Part shown: positions 58,001 to 64,000 of the stretch, piece after piece | How positions within the stretch are numbered: the first letter of the stretch is position 1 | How the letters are laid out: every line of letters begins with the position of its first letter | Assembly (NCBI GenBank): GCA_905215935.1 | Contig: CAJMRY010000003.1 | Span: 1-64,000 of the forward strand | Length of the DNA: 64,000 nucleotides | Origin: an uncultured bacterium | GTDB taxonomy: Bacteria; Bacillota; Clostridia; TANB77; CAG-508 | Reading direction: 5' to 3' | Program-made: the position numbers and the translations under genes | The notes under the pieces: model-generated | Seen by the model: only the letters and a program-made list of their open reading frames with translations | Told to the model about the DNA's origin: nothing | The model's database searches: none

Positions 58001-58686
58001 GGGTCTCTATTCCTTGCAGGTTCTGTTCTATAATTAATTGCCATTGTCATATCATGAAGTCCTGTTTCAGGATTGATAGGAGTATTTCCATTTATATCAT
58101 ATACTTCTGGTTCATCCTGAAAAATAGTTACATATTCTCTCCAATCTTCTTTATAAGGGTGATGAATATCTGCTATTTCTCCAAAATCTAGTTCACATCC
58201 TGTTTCTGGATCTGTCCAGGTACTTCCTACTGGTTCAACAATAATTGCTCCAAATAACCCATGTAAATTAGTTGAAGTATTATTACTACTTGTATCTGCC
58301 ATATCATGAAATAAAAAAGTTCCCTCCCTTTTTGCATACCATTTATATTTTTTTGTTCTTCCTTTTTTCGCTATTGTGTCTTTATTAAAACCTATATTAG
58401 CTCCATCAGATGTGTTTACATCATATTCATCACCTTGTATATGAATTGATGCTGGTTCCTTTGTTTTATTTTTAAACTTAATTTCCACTAAATCCCCTAC
58501 ATTTACTCTAATCACCAGTGGTTGAACTAAATTTATAGGTTTATATGGATTTTCTTTTATAGCTTCTTTTATTTTCCTTTCGTATTGTTTTAAGACATAC
58601 ATTTTCCCATTTGGATCATGATCTCCATATTTGTTATATACGATATTAGCATTTATTGCTATTATATCAAATTTTTTAATATTCAT
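55063..58686 (-). CDS. Three-module (six-cupredoxin) multicopper oxidase, MnxG-like
   Basis: 1207 aa of three homologous modules, each opening with a (K/R)(K/V)F(D/N)I(I/V)A(I)...IVYN...DP(N/E)G line at about residues 4, 425 and 845. Copper ligands: module 1 has HVFHFHNH and WHCHLYPHFMQGM, the T3/T1 HCHxxxHxxxxM set; module 2 has YHIHLVKFD and FFHDHLFPNAHQQHGLFG. Modules 2 and 3 lack the second HCH motif. So one complete T1 plus a trinuclear centre between domains 2 and 3 is expected. Size and six-domain plan resemble MnxG, the spore-surface manganese oxidase. No signal peptide. An oxidase in a presumed anaerobe fits a spore-coat role (inference). Confidence 0.85.
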   Translation of the reverse strand: MNIKKFDIIAINANIVYNKYGDHDPNGKMYVLKQYERKIKEAIKENPYKPINLVQPLVIRVNVGDLVEIKFKNKTKEPASIHIQGDEYDVNTSDGANIGFNKDTIAKKGRTKKYKWYAKREGTFLFHDMADTSSNNTSTNLHGLFGAIIVEPVGSTWTDPETGCELDFGEIADIHHPYKEDWREYVTIFQDEPEVYDINGNTPINPETGLHDMTMAINYRTEPARNRDPEGTGGVGEEVSMSSWPFGDPAVPLLRAYVGDPIKWKLIHAGIKETHVFHFHNHQWRLEPDDSKSTLIDSISFSPQQCIEFTPVFGAGSLTKTIGDVIWHCHLYPHFMQGMWGLLRILDRLEDGTRELPDGTISPRLVPLPDREIPLKPDEMHPGFPNFILGETGEKATKPPLGIIGKEKRQPTDLEEANFIEDYAPGELYSKTFKPGAPIRVFDIVAIQLPIVYNRQGWHDPEGRIFVLKEDKDDILAGRKKIEPLVIRANAGENIEVRFTNELPKHIGPNAFQIRTETTEAGYHIHLVKFDTIPSDGSANGYCNDASAVPNDTLIERFYANEELNTVFFHDHLFPNAHQQHGLFGGMIIEPEGSKYYDMETGKEMNSGTQAIIKPIIGNEFREFVLFVHDFALLYDKAGEPLNPPNLPGMHDDQGVMGINYRCEPLMFRKGDPAYAFSSYKHGDPCTPIFKAYEGDPIRIRLLDGAFEEQHSFNIHGMRFRKEIKDEFSPITNSQTLGISEAFNFEINEDYTKGDYLYYFGGMDDLWLGLWGLIRVYDKLNECLIPLSDRKRPKEDKYCCIEHEKVVNHLEVPKPECVKFVCNKKKKKVKKFNIVAIQKDIVYNKYGDHDPNGLMFVRAEDEEAILCGEIEAKPLILRANAGDLIEVKLTNHLFKKVPESKFPEVPVQTDYPASNRVSLHANLLKYDVLSSDGTTVGYNPDQTIGVGESITYKWYADEELGACLLTGFADIMNHRKHGLFGAIIIEPPEAKYFCNSCGARTEEGREEVIISNSEETFREIVLFMQNGLALYNKDSELIDLKQEEHEGHENNEETEEFDTEDQGQKGFNYRSERYENRLKKNKDLTKVMDSCIHGDPATPLFEAYTGDNMKVRLIMPADKPRNVGFVIHGHSWRQQDKDPLSPIVSTSGAISVGNVFNYTLKNGVNCLPGDYCYRSGSFRWDVEQGMWGILRVYDEEVYDLCPIKRQF

Positions 58687-58755
58687 ATAAAACTTTCCTT
58701 TCTTTTAAGTCTTACTACATAATATGAATTTTGTCATAAATTGTAACATTTTCAA

Positions 58756-58836
58756 ATTAGATTAATATAAGTAAAAAGATTAGAAGCTACTAATAAAATA
58801 AATAGCTTCTAATCTTTTTACTTATATTAATCTAAT
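58756..58836. terminator. Perfect 34-bp inverted repeat downstream of mnmA
   Basis: Arms 58756-58789 and 58803-58836 are fully complementary, with a 13-nt loop. Inner parts are terminator-like (AGATTAGAAGCTA, TTTTT); the outer 18 bp (ATTAGATTAATATAAGT) exceed what termination needs. Probably bidirectional terminator between mnmA and the oxidase, possibly a small mobile palindrome. Confidence 0.75.
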
Positions 58837-59005
58837 CACAATTAACATTTTACTAACACACTTTTTTTCATTTCTGTATTAACTTATCCATTTTGTAATT
58901 TATACAAGTAACATGATTTTGATATTGTGTTTTTATCATGTTTTTATCTACATCTTGATTTACACGAATTAACACTCTCATTTTCATCATTCTTAATTAT
59001 ATATA

Positions 59006-60070
59006 TTATTCATCCACTATTTTTCCTCCACCAATAACAACATCATCTTCATAAAATACTGCTGATTGTCCTGGCACTATATTTTTTTGTGGCTCATCAT
59101 ATATAACTTTTATTCTATTTTCTTCTTGTATTATCTTCGCTTTGTGACTTTTGCATGAATATCTTGTTTTTACTTTGGCATATACTGGTTTAGTAATTTC
59201 ATCATATAGAAAAAGATTTATATCATCTACATAAAATTCTTTTCTGTACAATTCTTTTTCATCACCTATAATTAATTCATTCTTATATTTATTAAATCCT
59301 ATAACATATAATGGATTTTCACTTGAAATTCCAAGTCCTCTTCTTTGACCTATCGTATATTTATATAAACCTGTATGTTTTCCTAATATTTTGCCATCTT
59401 TATTTACAATATTTCCTTCTTTAAATGTTAACTTCGAATTATTTTCAAAAAAAGTTCTATAATTACCTTCTGGCACAAAACAAATATCTTCACTATCTGG
59501 TTTGTTTGCTACTAGTAAATTATGTTTTTTAGCAATTTGTCTTATTTTATCTTTACTGCTAAAATTACCTAATGGAAATATAGTTTTATCTAATAGATAT
59601 GGTGGTATATTATATAAAACATAACTCTGATCTTTAGATTGTGCATTTGCTTTTTTTAATATGTATTTTTTGTATTTTTTACTATACTCTATTTTGGCAT
59701 AGTGACCAGTTGCAATATAATCACATTCTAGTTCTTGCGCTTTTTGATACATACTTCCAAATTTTAGGTATCTATTACATTCAATACAAGGATTTGGTGT
59801 TTTACAGTTTGAATAACTACTTATAAAATCTTGAATAACATATTTATTAAATTCATCTTTAAAATTTAATGTATAATGTGGTATTTGCAAACAATCACAT
59901 ACTCTTTTTGCATCTAAACTAGAAGAAAGACTGCAACAGCTTCCCTCTAATTCCCCTTCAAATAATTTCATTGTAATTCCAATCACATCATATCCTTGTT
60001 CTTTTAAAAGAATAGCCGATACACTACTATCAACTCCACCACTCATACCTAGTAATACTCTTTTTTTCAT
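59006..60070 (-). CDS. mnmA: tRNA-specific 2-thiouridylase MnmA
   Basis: 354 aa. PP-loop GMSGGVDSSVSAILL, catalytic cysteines in NPCIECNRYLKFG and DSEDICFVPEG, ending GQSAVFYEDDVVIGGG. Makes s2U34 in tRNA using sulfur from the cysteine desulfurase. Directly abuts NifU and NifS, typical of Clostridia. Confidence 0.96.
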   Translation of the reverse strand: MKKRVLLGMSGGVDSSVSAILLKEQGYDVIGITMKLFEGELEGSCCSLSSSLDAKRVCDCLQIPHYTLNFKDEFNKYVIQDFISSYSNCKTPNPCIECNRYLKFGSMYQKAQELECDYIATGHYAKIEYSKKYKKYILKKANAQSKDQSYVLYNIPPYLLDKTIFPLGNFSSKDKIRQIAKKHNLLVANKPDSEDICFVPEGNYRTFFENNSKLTFKEGNIVNKDGKILGKHTGLYKYTIGQRRGLGISSENPLYVIGFNKYKNELIIGDEKELYRKEFYVDDINLFLYDEITKPVYAKVKTRYSCKSHKAKIIQEENRIKVIYDEPQKNIVPGQSAVFYEDDVVIGGGKIVDE

Positions 60071-60512
60071 TTACATACCACAACTTTCGCATGGTAGCTT
60101 TTTTAAATTACATTTTTGCTTTATTTCCTCTTCAGTTAATTTTCCGCATCTTTCTATAATAATCTGCAATAGCTTCATGTATTGCTTCTTCTGCTAAAAC
60201 AGAACAATGTAATTTTACAGGTGGAAGCCCTCCTAAATTATTTACTACATCTGTATTTTTTAGTTTTAAAGCTTCTTCTAAAGTTTTTCCTTTTATCATT
60301 TCTGTCGAAATACTACTTGTTGCGATTGCTGCACCACATCCAAAAGTTTTAAATTTTACATCTATTATAATGTTATTTTCTACTTTTATAAACATTTTCA
60401 TAATATCTCCACAAACAGGATTTCCAACTTCACCTATTCCAGAAGCATTTTCTATTTTTCCAACATTTCTTGGATTTGTATAATGCTCTACTACTTTTTC
60501 TGAATATTCCAT
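60071..60512 (-). CDS. Iron-sulfur scaffold NifU/IscU, C-terminus restored by one CGG +1 site
   Basis: Scaffold for Fe-S assembly. Conserved cysteines in NPVCGDIM (C34), TFGCGAA and VKLHCSVLAEEAI. The normal frame reads CGG 60146-60144 (minus) as Arg and stops three codons later (MRKIN). Skipping the C gives MGKLTEEEIKQKCNLKKLPC ending ESCGM and a stop at 60071, exactly 1 nt before the mnmA start codon. The extended tail with its Cys cluster fits NifU-like proteins of Clostridia and the tight operon spacing. Reconstructed 146 aa. Confidence 0.85.
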
Positions 60513-61694
60513 TTAATCATTTTCCTCCTCTATAAATTTTTCCCATAATGGTGACATCTCTCTTAATCTACCTACTATTTCTACTAAATTTTCTACAAGA
60601 TAGTCTATCTCTTCTTTTGTATTATATTTTCCTATTGAAATTCTTAATGAACCATGTGCTATTTCATGTGGTAATCCTATTGCAAGTAATACATGCGATG
60701 GATCAAGTGAGCCAGAAGTACAAGCACTACCACTTGAAGCACAAATCCCTTTTAAATCTAAATTTAAAAGTAATCCTTCTCCCTCTATGAATCTAAAAGA
60801 AATATTACTATTTCCAGGTAATCTCTTTTCCATATCTCCATTTATTTTAATATAAGGTATCTTTTCTTTTACTTGTTCTACATAGTAATCTCTTAATTCC
60901 TTAATTTTTTTATTATGCTCTTCTAAATCTCGATAAGCAAGTTCTATTGCTTTTGCAAGTCCCACTATTCCAGCTACATTTTCAGTTCCTGCTCTTTTAT
61001 TTCTTTCTTGATGTCCTCCATTAACAAACTTTTCGAATTTTATTCCTTTTCTTACATATAAAACACCTATTCCTTTTGGTCCATAGAACTTATGTGCTGA
61101 TAATGAAAGACTATCAATATTTAATTCTTTTACATCTATTAAAACACTTCCAACTGCTTGTACAGCATCTGTATGAAAAATAATATTATTCTTTTTTGCA
61201 ATTTCTCCTATTTCTTTTATTGGTTGCAAAGTTCCAATTTCATTATTAGCAAACATTATTGTAATTAATGTAGTGGTCTGCTTTATCTCTTTTTTCAATT
61301 CTTCTAAATCTACTATTCCATTTTCGTCTGTACCTATATAACTTACTTCAAAGCCTTCCTTTTCTAGTTGCTTGCAAGTTTCTAATACTGCTGGATGTTC
61401 AATCTTAGAGGTGATAATATGATTTCCTTTATTTTTATAACTATATGCAATTCCTCTAATAGCTGTATTATCACTTTCACTTCCTCCAGAAGTAAAATAG
61501 ATTTCATTTGGCTCACAATTTAAAATCTTTGCTATCTTCTCTCTTGAATCTTCAACTACCTTTTTATTTTCTCTACCTATTTTATATATAGATGATGGAT
61601 TTCCATAGTTATCTAACAAATATGGCATCATTGCTTTTACAACTTCCTCATCTGTTTTAGTTGTTGCATTATTATCTAAATATATAGTATTCAT
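60513..61694 (-). CDS. nifS: Cysteine desulfurase NifS/IscS
   Basis: 393 aa PLP enzyme. IYLDNNATTKTDEEV start, PLP lysine in SLSAHKFYGPKG, mobile catalytic Cys in CASSGSACTSGSLDPSHVL. Supplies sulfur for Fe-S clusters and tRNA thiolation. Stop touches the NifU start. Own promoter upstream despite the adjacent rrf2 gene. Confidence 0.96.
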   Translation of the reverse strand: MNTIYLDNNATTKTDEEVVKAMMPYLLDNYGNPSSIYKIGRENKKVVEDSREKIAKILNCEPNEIYFTSGGSESDNTAIRGIAYSYKNKGNHIITSKIEHPAVLETCKQLEKEGFEVSYIGTDENGIVDLEELKKEIKQTTTLITIMFANNEIGTLQPIKEIGEIAKKNNIIFHTDAVQAVGSVLIDVKELNIDSLSLSAHKFYGPKGIGVLYVRKGIKFEKFVNGGHQERNKRAGTENVAGIVGLAKAIELAYRDLEEHNKKIKELRDYYVEQVKEKIPYIKINGDMEKRLPGNSNISFRFIEGEGLLLNLDLKGICASSGSACTSGSLDPSHVLLAIGLPHEIAHGSLRISIGKYNTKEEIDYLVENLVEIVGRLREMSPLWEKFIEEEND

Positions 61695-61717
61695 TTTCTA
61701 TTTCCTTTCTTTTCCTA

Positions 61718-61762
61718 TTATCATAGTAGGAATTATAACATCCATTTCCTACTAAGTCAATA
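61718..61762 (-). promoter_or_regulatory. Promoter with Rrf2/IscR-type repeats before nifS
   Basis: Minus strand TTGACT then, 17-19 nt on, TATAAT, with CCTACT/AGTAGG elements (TAGTAGGAAAT near the -35 and TTCCTACTATGATAATAGGA around the -10). Similar CCTAC boxes occur upstream of rrf2, suggesting autoregulated control. Confidence 0.6.
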
Positions 61763-61818
61763 GGATTTCTAAAAAAGAATAATAGCAATCCAAATTCATA
61801 TTACAATTCACAACTTGT

Positions 61819-62004
61819 TTAAAAGTACATTACTTCCTAGCTAAGTGTTTAATATATATTTTTTAAACCAATCTTGAAGCGTGTCAGCAATTGCTAAAGA
61901 TAAGTTTTATACCACGCAGAAAATTTGGGAAACGTTAGCTAAATGCGTACCATCTGCGATTGGTTTAAAAAATATATATTAAACACTTAGCTAGGCGATA
62001 ACAT
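61819..62004. repeat. Structured dispersed repeat, copy 3 (core inverted)
   Basis: Same outer flanks as copies 1 and 2 (TTAAAAGTACAT left, GCGATAACAT right) in the same orientation, but the core reads CCAATCTTGAAGCGTG first, i.e. inverted relative to copies 1 and 2. Arms pair fully (CTAGCTAAGTG/CACTTAGCTAG outside, TTTAAACCAATC inside). Lies between rrf2 and nifS. Confidence 0.8.
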
Positions 62005-62038
62005 TATTATAAAAAAAATAGAAATCACTATTTGATTC

Positions 62039-62437
62039 CTATCTTATTAAATCTTCTAATGTTTTGCTATTTACATATTCATTAATTACATCGTCTAACC
62101 CTTTCCAAAAAGAAAATGTTTTACAATCATCTTGTCTTTTGCATTTTCCTTCTTCTGTCAAACAATTTGCTGGAGTTAAATCTCCTTCTGTAGCCTTTAA
62201 TATATCTCCTATTACATATTCATTTGGATTTTTAGCTAGTCTATATCCTCCTGCTGCTCCTCTTGCAGTTTCCAAATATCCTACTTTATTTAGCATCGCT
62301 ATAATTTGTTCTAAATATTTATTTGATATTTCTTGTCTCATTGATATTTCTTTTGATGTTATAAATTTTCCATTACTATTTATTGCTAAATCCACCATAA
62401 CTCTTAAAGCATATCTTCCTTTTGTAGATATTTTCAT
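62039..62437 (-). CDS. Rrf2-family Fe-S regulator (IscR-like)
   Basis: 132 aa. MKISTKGRYALRVMVDLA start and the three-cysteine pattern CLTEEGKCKRQDDC for a [2Fe-2S] cluster. Located next to nifS-nifU, so likely represses that operon when clusters are plentiful. CCTACCTG...AGTAG sequence lies upstream of its own start. Confidence 0.92.
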   Translation of the reverse strand: MKISTKGRYALRVMVDLAINSNGKFITSKEISMRQEISNKYLEQIIAMLNKVGYLETARGAAGGYRLAKNPNEYVIGDILKATEGDLTPANCLTEEGKCKRQDDCKTFSFWKGLDDVINEYVNSKTLEDLIR

Positions 62438-62642
62438 ACACTTACCTCCAATTAGCTTAAGTTTAATAGATTATACTACTAAACAGGTAGGAATTGCAAG
62501 TATTTTTTATAGCTACTTGTTATAAAAAATTTATTCAATTTCAATATTAGGATATAATGAATTAGATTGAAAAAATGTGCTTTCTTCATCTATTTGAAAT
62601 TGCTTCTTTACAAGCTAAATGGTAATACAGTATACTATGTTA

Positions 62643-63065
62643 CTATTCTTTAAATAATATCATTTCTTCTCCTAATCCCGCTTCTGCTCTTGTAATAAAC
62701 CCAAATTTTCTATAAAAACCTTCTTTCCCTTTTGAAGCTCCTAGATACACTCTTGCATATGGATTTTCTTGACATATTTGATTAATTTTATCCATCAATT
62801 TATTCATGATCTTTGTTCCAATCTTTTTTGATTGATATTCTGGAACTACCATTACATCTCTAATAAATATAAAAACAACACCATCACCAATTATTCTGCC
62901 ATATCCAATAATTTTATTTTCGGCATATACTGACACTGAATACAAAGTATATTTTAATAATTTCTTTGTTGTTTCAATATCATATGCTCCCCATTCTACT
63001 TTATCATATAAATAATTAAATTCTTCAGGATTATTTACATTTTCTTTTATTTCTAATATTTCCAT
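62643..63065 (-). CDS. GNAT-family N-acetyltransferase
   Basis: 140 aa. VFIFIRDVMVVPEYQSKKIGTKIM is motif A; KEGFYRKFGFITR is motif B. Substrate unknown. Confidence 0.85.
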   Translation of the reverse strand: MEILEIKENVNNPEEFNYLYDKVEWGAYDIETTKKLLKYTLYSVSVYAENKIIGYGRIIGDGVVFIFIRDVMVVPEYQSKKIGTKIMNKLMDKINQICQENPYARVYLGASKGKEGFYRKFGFITRAEAGLGEEMILFKE

Positions 63066-63133
63066 ATTTTAGCCCCCCTCACTTGATTTACTAATACTCT
63101 TCTTAATATAAAAACAATTCAATACTAAAATTC

Positions 63134-63628
63134 TCAAATTGTCATCTTTTTTATATAACCTTCTGCTTCTTCCCTCGATTTAAAAATGATAATATTCTTA
63201 TCTTGCTGATATTTCTCTAATAATTTGTATATTTGTGGTAATTTATTTTTTGAAAAGTCAACAATAATCTGCTTAAATTCCTCATCAACTTTTTCTTCAA
63301 TCCAAGGTAAATCCTCTCTTTTCTTTCCAACACGCTCTTCTGCACCTGAAAGACAAACTTCTAAAGGATAATCCATTAGAAATACTGTATCACATTCTTT
63401 TAAACGCATTTCTATAGTACGTTGATAATTTCCATCTATAATCCATTTATCTTTTTTTAATATTTTTTCTAGCTTTTCATCAAATTCTTCTCTAGAAATA
63501 TTTGTTCTATCTTTTTTGTGCCACAGTATATCTAAATAGTATAATGGAAGATTTGTAATATCTCTTAATTTTCGTGCAAATGTACTTTTGCCTGATCCTG
63601 GACTTCCTATAATAATTATTTTTAACAT
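63134..63628 (-). CDS. P-loop kinase-like protein (FlaR/adenylate-kinase-like)
   Basis: 164 aa. Walker A IIGSPGSGKSTFARKL, WIIDGNYQRTIEMRL, DTVFLMDYPLEVC. Matches 'topology modulation protein' FlaR-type P-loop proteins. Start 63628 follows GGAGATGG; the longer frame is unsupported. Confidence 0.82.
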   Translation of the reverse strand: MLKIIIIGSPGSGKSTFARKLRDITNLPLYYLDILWHKKDRTNISREEFDEKLEKILKKDKWIIDGNYQRTIEMRLKECDTVFLMDYPLEVCLSGAEERVGKKREDLPWIEEKVDEEFKQIIVDFSKNKLPQIYKLLEKYQQDKNIIIFKSREEAEGYIKKMTI

Positions 63629-63706
63629 GACACCATCTCCTTTGGAATTTCTTTTCTTGTTTATAGAAATTATAATCAAAAAATAATTAAATAGCAAGAA
63701 TTTTAA

Positions 63707-63736
63707 AAATGGGCAAGAATACTTGCTTGCCCATTT
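63707..63736 (-). terminator. Terminator of the DUF1963 gene
   Basis: Stem AAATGGGCAAG/CTTGCCCATTT with an 8-nt loop, followed on the minus strand by TTTTTAAAA. Confidence 0.8.
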
Positions 63737-63768
63737 CTATATTTATTTTTTTACTTCTTTTTGATTAT

Positions 63769-64000
63769 TTAACAACAATCCCAATCAACTAATCCATTTT
63801 TAAAATTTTTATTTACTATATCTTCTTTTGAAATTAATACAAATAAAATCCCTGCATCACCAATATATAATCTCTCGCTATCTAGACAAGAATCTAATTT
63901 TAATATACATTCTGTGCGTTCTTCTCCTTCATATTCTCTTGGATCGCTTTGAGTAAAATCTGCATATCCACCTATTGTTCCATATGGATTAGAAAGTGCA
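63769..64000 (-). CDS. DUF1963 (YwqG-like) protein, C-terminal part
   Basis: The frame enters from the window edge: TIGGYADFTQSDPREYEG, LDSCLDSERLYIGDAGILF, ending GLVDWDCC. GGYAxFTQxDPR and the late GDAGxxxF are characteristic of DUF1963/YwqG. N-terminus is outside. Function unknown. Confidence 0.8.
   Translation of the reverse strand, partial: ALSNPYGTIGGYADFTQSDPREYEGEERTECILKLDSCLDSERLYIGDAGILFVLISKEDIVNKNFKNGLVDWDCC

Noticed and set aside
999..60512. The ten frameshifted genes as ordinary pseudogenes
   Set aside because: All breaks are the same one-base event before a Gly codon, no other lesions occur, and conserved genes (NifU, SpoIIIAB, SpoIIIAG) are hit. The true remnants in the window (21630, 27427, 47161) show different lesions without CGG.
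999..60512. The extra C as a random or systematic sequencing insertion before GG
   Set aside because: It never falls in TGG (Trp) codons, NTG GNN contexts or broken intergenic motifs, only at codon boundaries before Gly. Not fully excluded; raw reads would decide.
999..60512. Simple CGG to Gln or CGG to Gly triplet reassignment
   Set aside because: A triplet change would not restore the frame; every site needs one base to be skipped.
60548..60790. Plus-strand open frames opposite nifS, dxs, the oxidase and other genes
   Set aside because: They are antisense shadows of well-supported minus-strand genes and lack ribosome sites.

Overview
The window is 64 kb of very AT-rich DNA from a spore-forming, low-GC Bacillota, most likely an uncultured member of the class Clostridia. 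The evidence is a complete spoIIIA operon (AA to AH), strong GGAGG ribosome binding sites, AGA-dominated arginine codons, a Rrf2/NifS/NifU/MnmA module and many small Clostridia-type accessory genes. Nearly all genes lie on the minus strand. I cannot name the species, and no rRNA or tRNA gene is visible.

The main result is a decoding anomaly. Ten genes look frameshifted, and every break is the same event: one extra C directly before an in-frame glycine codon GGN, which creates an in-frame CGG triplet. Skipping that C restores a family-typical protein each time. There are 14 such sites: three in asnB, three in a Cd/Zn P-type ATPase, and one each in an Abi/HEPN gene, an acyl-CoA ligase, spoIIIAG, spoIIIAB, a DUF5131 gene, an ABC permease, a YolD gene and the NifU/IscU gene. 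By eye I find no other in-frame CGG codon in any gene of the window, although about 30 CGG triplets occur out of frame. The rule also found cases I had not recognised as broken: the C-termini of AsnB and NifU and the YolD gene appear only when it is applied. The simplest reading is that CGG no longer means Arg and that CGGN acts as a four-base glycine codon or an obligatory +1 frameshift site. A sequencing artefact and mRNA editing remain to be excluded.

Layout: 1-724 surface thioester protein (cut by the window edge); 999-2849 asnB; 2.9-10 kb HTH-CYTH regulator, HEPN Abi gene, rRNA methyltransferase, Ca/Na exchanger and acyl-CoA ligase, with two copies of a structured repeat; 10-13 kb metal-efflux operon (ArsR, HMA protein, P-type ATPase) and rpmE; 13.3-20 kb the spoIIIA operon, interrupted by a foreign-looking gene, a truncated repeat and a 27-bp inverted repeat; 20-32 kb yebC and small regulatory, stress and hypothetical genes with several decayed genes; 32-44 kb MMPL exporter with divergent TetR regulator, ABC transporter, F420-ligase-like gene, two-component system, and a MarR/MATE pair with a candidate riboswitch; 44-53 kb DXS, MerR regulators, TatD, SDR and a flavodoxin/cupin redox cluster; 52.8-55 kb YolD and Y-family polymerase; 55-59 kb a three-module, MnxG-like multicopper oxidase; 59-62.4 kb the Rrf2-NifS-NifU-MnmA sulfur-transfer module; 62.6-64 kb GNAT, a P-loop kinase and a partial DUF1963 gene.

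Other recurring signals are a ~185-bp structured repeat whose stem arms differ between copies but stay complementary and whose core is inverted in one copy; five promoters whose -35 box lies in the loop of a terminator-like hairpin; and three MerR-type promoters with 19-bp spacers that may link distant genes in one regulon.
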